A DNA stretch of 32,384 bases from Deltaproteobacteria bacterium (GTDB lineage: Bacteria > Myxococcota_A > UBA9160 > SMWR01), in contig JAFDBP010000152.1 of NCBI GenBank assembly GCA_019313245.1, positions 1 to 32,384 on the forward strand, in the 5' to 3' direction. Numbering within the stretch: position 1 is the stretch's first letter; the number at the start of each line of letters is the position of its first letter. The position numbers were made by a program, and so were the translations under genes. Shown piece after piece: positions 30,779 through 32,384 of this stretch. The notes beneath the pieces were generated by a model. It had not been told where the DNA came from and ran no database searches. It worked only from the letters and a program-made list of their open reading frames with translations.

Positions 30779-32384
30779 GTGACTGCCGCACTGTATCTCC
30801 TCGCGTTTCTCTCCGGAGCGGCGGCGCTGATCTACCAGGTCACCTGGACCAACCTGCTCGCGCTCAGTTTCGGCAGTACGACGCTCGCGATGAGTGCCGT
30901 GGTGGCGGGCTTCATGGGCGGCATGGGGTTGGGCGCCTGGCGCTACCACGTGGTGGGCGATCGCAGCGCGTCACCGCTTCGCGTCTACGGGGCGATCGAG
31001 ATCGGGATCGCCCTCTCGGCCGCGGTCTTGAGTTACAACTTCGCTCACCTTCCGCCAATCTTCGCCGCAATCGCTCGCGCACTGCCGGGCGACGTATCGC
31101 TCACGGCACTGCGCTTCGCGGTTGCCTTCGCGCTGCTGTTGATTCCCTCGGCGCTGATGGGAGCGACCTTCCCGGCGCTCTGCAATGCCCTGATTCGCAC
31201 ACCGAGCAGTGTCGATCGACACCTCGGCCCGATCTACGGCTGGAATACCGTGGGGGCCGCTTGCGGCGCCATCGCCGCGGGCTTGTTCCTGATCGAACGC
31301 TTCGGCTTGAGCCTGACGAGCCGCTGGGGCAATGCGATCAATCTGGGCGTCGGCATCGCAGCGCTCTGGCTCGCGCGCACCCGCGGCGCAGAGTCCGCGC
31401 CCCCGGCTTCAGCCGCAGCGCCGGCCGCGGATGTGACTGTCCCGACCGAGCTCCCGTTCCGGATCACCGGCGTCGTCTTGTTGCTGTCGGGCTTCACGAC
31501 CATCGCCTACGAGGTCTTGTGGTTCCGCGCGCTGCGCTATCTCGTCGGCAACAGCACCTACGCGCTGAGCACCGTCCTCGTCGTGTTTCTGCTCGGGCTC
31601 GGACTGGGCGGCTTGTTGCTTCGACGCGTGGTCGCGCGCGGCACGCCCGAGCGCGACCTCGCCATCATCCAGCTCGCGATCGCGCTGCTCGCCCTGTTCG
31701 CGATCGGTTGCGCGTCCTACGTGGTGGGAGACCCCGAACTCAAGCAGCGATTCAGCGTGTTCTCCATCGAAGTCCGCAACCTGCCGTGGCAGTCGAGGCT
31801 GGCCATCCACGCGGGACTCGCATTGGTGATGATGCTGCCCGCCACCCTCTTCATGGGCCTCTCCTTCCCACTCGCCAGCCGGCTCTTTCTCGGAGACGTG
31901 CGCCGACTCGGCGCGCGAATCGGCGAATCCTACCTGCTCGCCAACCTCGGCAGCATCTCGGGCTCGATCGTCGCCGCGGTCTGGATCCTGCCCAACTGGG
32001 GCACGATGGGTGGGACGCGAATGCTCGCGCTGCTCAATCTCGCCCTGGGGCTGATGCTGTTTGCATCGATCCGCGTGCGCGTCCCGGGCAGGCTCGCCTG
32101 GAGCGGCGCCGCCATCGCGGCGGTTGCGGGCGCGAATCTGCTGTTGCCGTCGGGTTTCGGTTCCTTCTGGAGCGGCACTGCGAGCGACATGCGGATTGCG
32201 TTCGAAGAAGAGGGAGACCTCGCGACCGTCCGCGTCTGGGAGATGATCCAGGATCCGACTGCCCGCGGAATGATGATCGACGGCAATGCGATCGGTCACA
32301 GCCGCAGCGTGCTCTCTCCGATCTATCTCAAGCAGTTGCTCCTCGCACATCTACCGATGGCGCTGGACGATCGCATCCGGACGA
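30779..32384 (+). CDS. Fused polytopic membrane / spermidine-synthase-like protein (3' end outside window)
   Basis: The frame from GTG 30779 is open to the right edge (535 codons). The first ~460 residues hold about a dozen hydrophobic segments in two similar halves, each with a start of the type SGAAALIYQVTW and SGFTTIAYEVLWFRAL and a GATFPAL or GLSFPLA signature. From ~residue 475 the sequence becomes soluble (EEEGDLATVRVWE, MMIDGNAIGHS), matching the N-terminal beta domain of spermidine synthase. The SAM-binding domain should follow outside the window. Such fused proteins are widespread, and polyamine synthesis is not established for most. The ribosome site is poor (CGAGG ~15 bases upstream). 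Confidence 0.85.
   Translation, partial: MTAALYLLAFLSGAAALIYQVTWTNLLALSFGSTTLAMSAVVAGFMGGMGLGAWRYHVVGDRSASPLRVYGAIEIGIALSAAVLSYNFAHLPPIFAAIARALPGDVSLTALRFAVAFALLLIPSALMGATFPALCNALIRTPSSVDRHLGPIYGWNTVGAACGAIAAGLFLIERFGLSLTSRWGNAINLGVGIAALWLARTRGAESAPPASAAAPAADVTVPTELPFRITGVVLLLSGFTTIAYEVLWFRALRYLVGNSTYALSTVLVVFLLGLGLGGLLLRRVVARGTPERDLAIIQLAIALLALFAIGCASYVVGDPELKQRFSVFSIEVRNLPWQSRLAIHAGLALVMMLPATLFMGLSFPLASRLFLGDVRRLGARIGESYLLANLGSISGSIVAAVWILPNWGTMGGTRMLALLNLALGLMLFASIRVRVPGRLAWSGAAIAAVAGANLLLPSGFGSFWSGTASDMRIAFEEEGDLATVRVWEMIQDPTARGMMIDGNAIGHSRSVLSPIYLKQLLLAHLPMALDDRIRT

Noticed and set aside
1-32384. CRISPR arrays, tRNA or rRNA genes, insertion sequences, prophage
   Set aside because: No regularly spaced repeats, cloverleaf-like sequence, transposase, integrase or phage structural gene was seen by reading; no search programme was run.

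Overview
The window is a stretch of bacterial chromosome, visibly GC-rich (about two-thirds G+C by eye; not counted). Coding is dense, genes are bacterial in type, and there are no phage, insertion-sequence, CRISPR, rRNA or tRNA signatures. Lipoprotein-like signals, a MotA/ExbB-type channel, PEGA, TPR and MORN proteins, a kinase-fold protein, a class III nucleotide cyclase and a fused spermidine-synthase-like protein suggest a Gram-negative with a complex envelope, in the style of myxobacteria or other former Deltaproteobacteria. The taxonomy is an inference from gene style only.

Region 1 (1-11865, all + strand) is the standout. It is a tightly packed run of ten genes, with 4- and 11-base overlaps in its second half. 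In order: the end of a Gly/Ala/Glu-rich protein; an exported protein; a kinase-fold/TPR membrane protein with key kinase residues replaced; an FHA-like/PEGA x5/FGE-fold membrane protein without the FGE cysteines; a small Pro/Glu-rich exported or anchored protein; a four-helix MotA/TolQ/ExbB-type channel subunit; a degenerate Hsp70/actin-fold protein with an FHA-like tail; two paralogous single-pass von Willebrand A (vWA) proteins sharing the N-terminal motif SFLDCICCGFGAVIL; and an exported MORN-repeat protein. I read this as one envelope-spanning, probably ion-gradient-driven apparatus. The Asp in the shared vWA membrane helix sits where ExbD, TolR and MotB carry their proton-relay Asp. This is the best candidate for an undescribed system.

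Region 2 (11876-15214, - strand) holds a phospholipase-D-like protein, moaA, a DUF1232/YkvA-like protein and cspA. A large AT-rich double palindrome lies directly upstream of the phospholipase-D-like gene.

Region 3 (15417-20338) has a 995-residue fusion of an APH-type kinase, an M23-fold domain and a class III aminotransferase/phospho-lyase. Divergent from it is a D-2-hydroxyacid dehydrogenase, followed by a convergent HAD hydrolase.

Region 4 (20343-25751): a membrane adenylate/guanylate cyclase lies between the HAD gene and a class II aldolase on the - strand. htpG runs on the + strand, and a small membrane-anchored unknown converges on it.

Region 5 (25901-32384) has an NCS1-type permease, a GT-C-like membrane glycosyltransferase candidate, a sulfatase-superfamily lipoprotein gene interrupted by an in-frame TAA, and the 5' part of a polytopic membrane protein leading into a spermidine-synthase-like domain.
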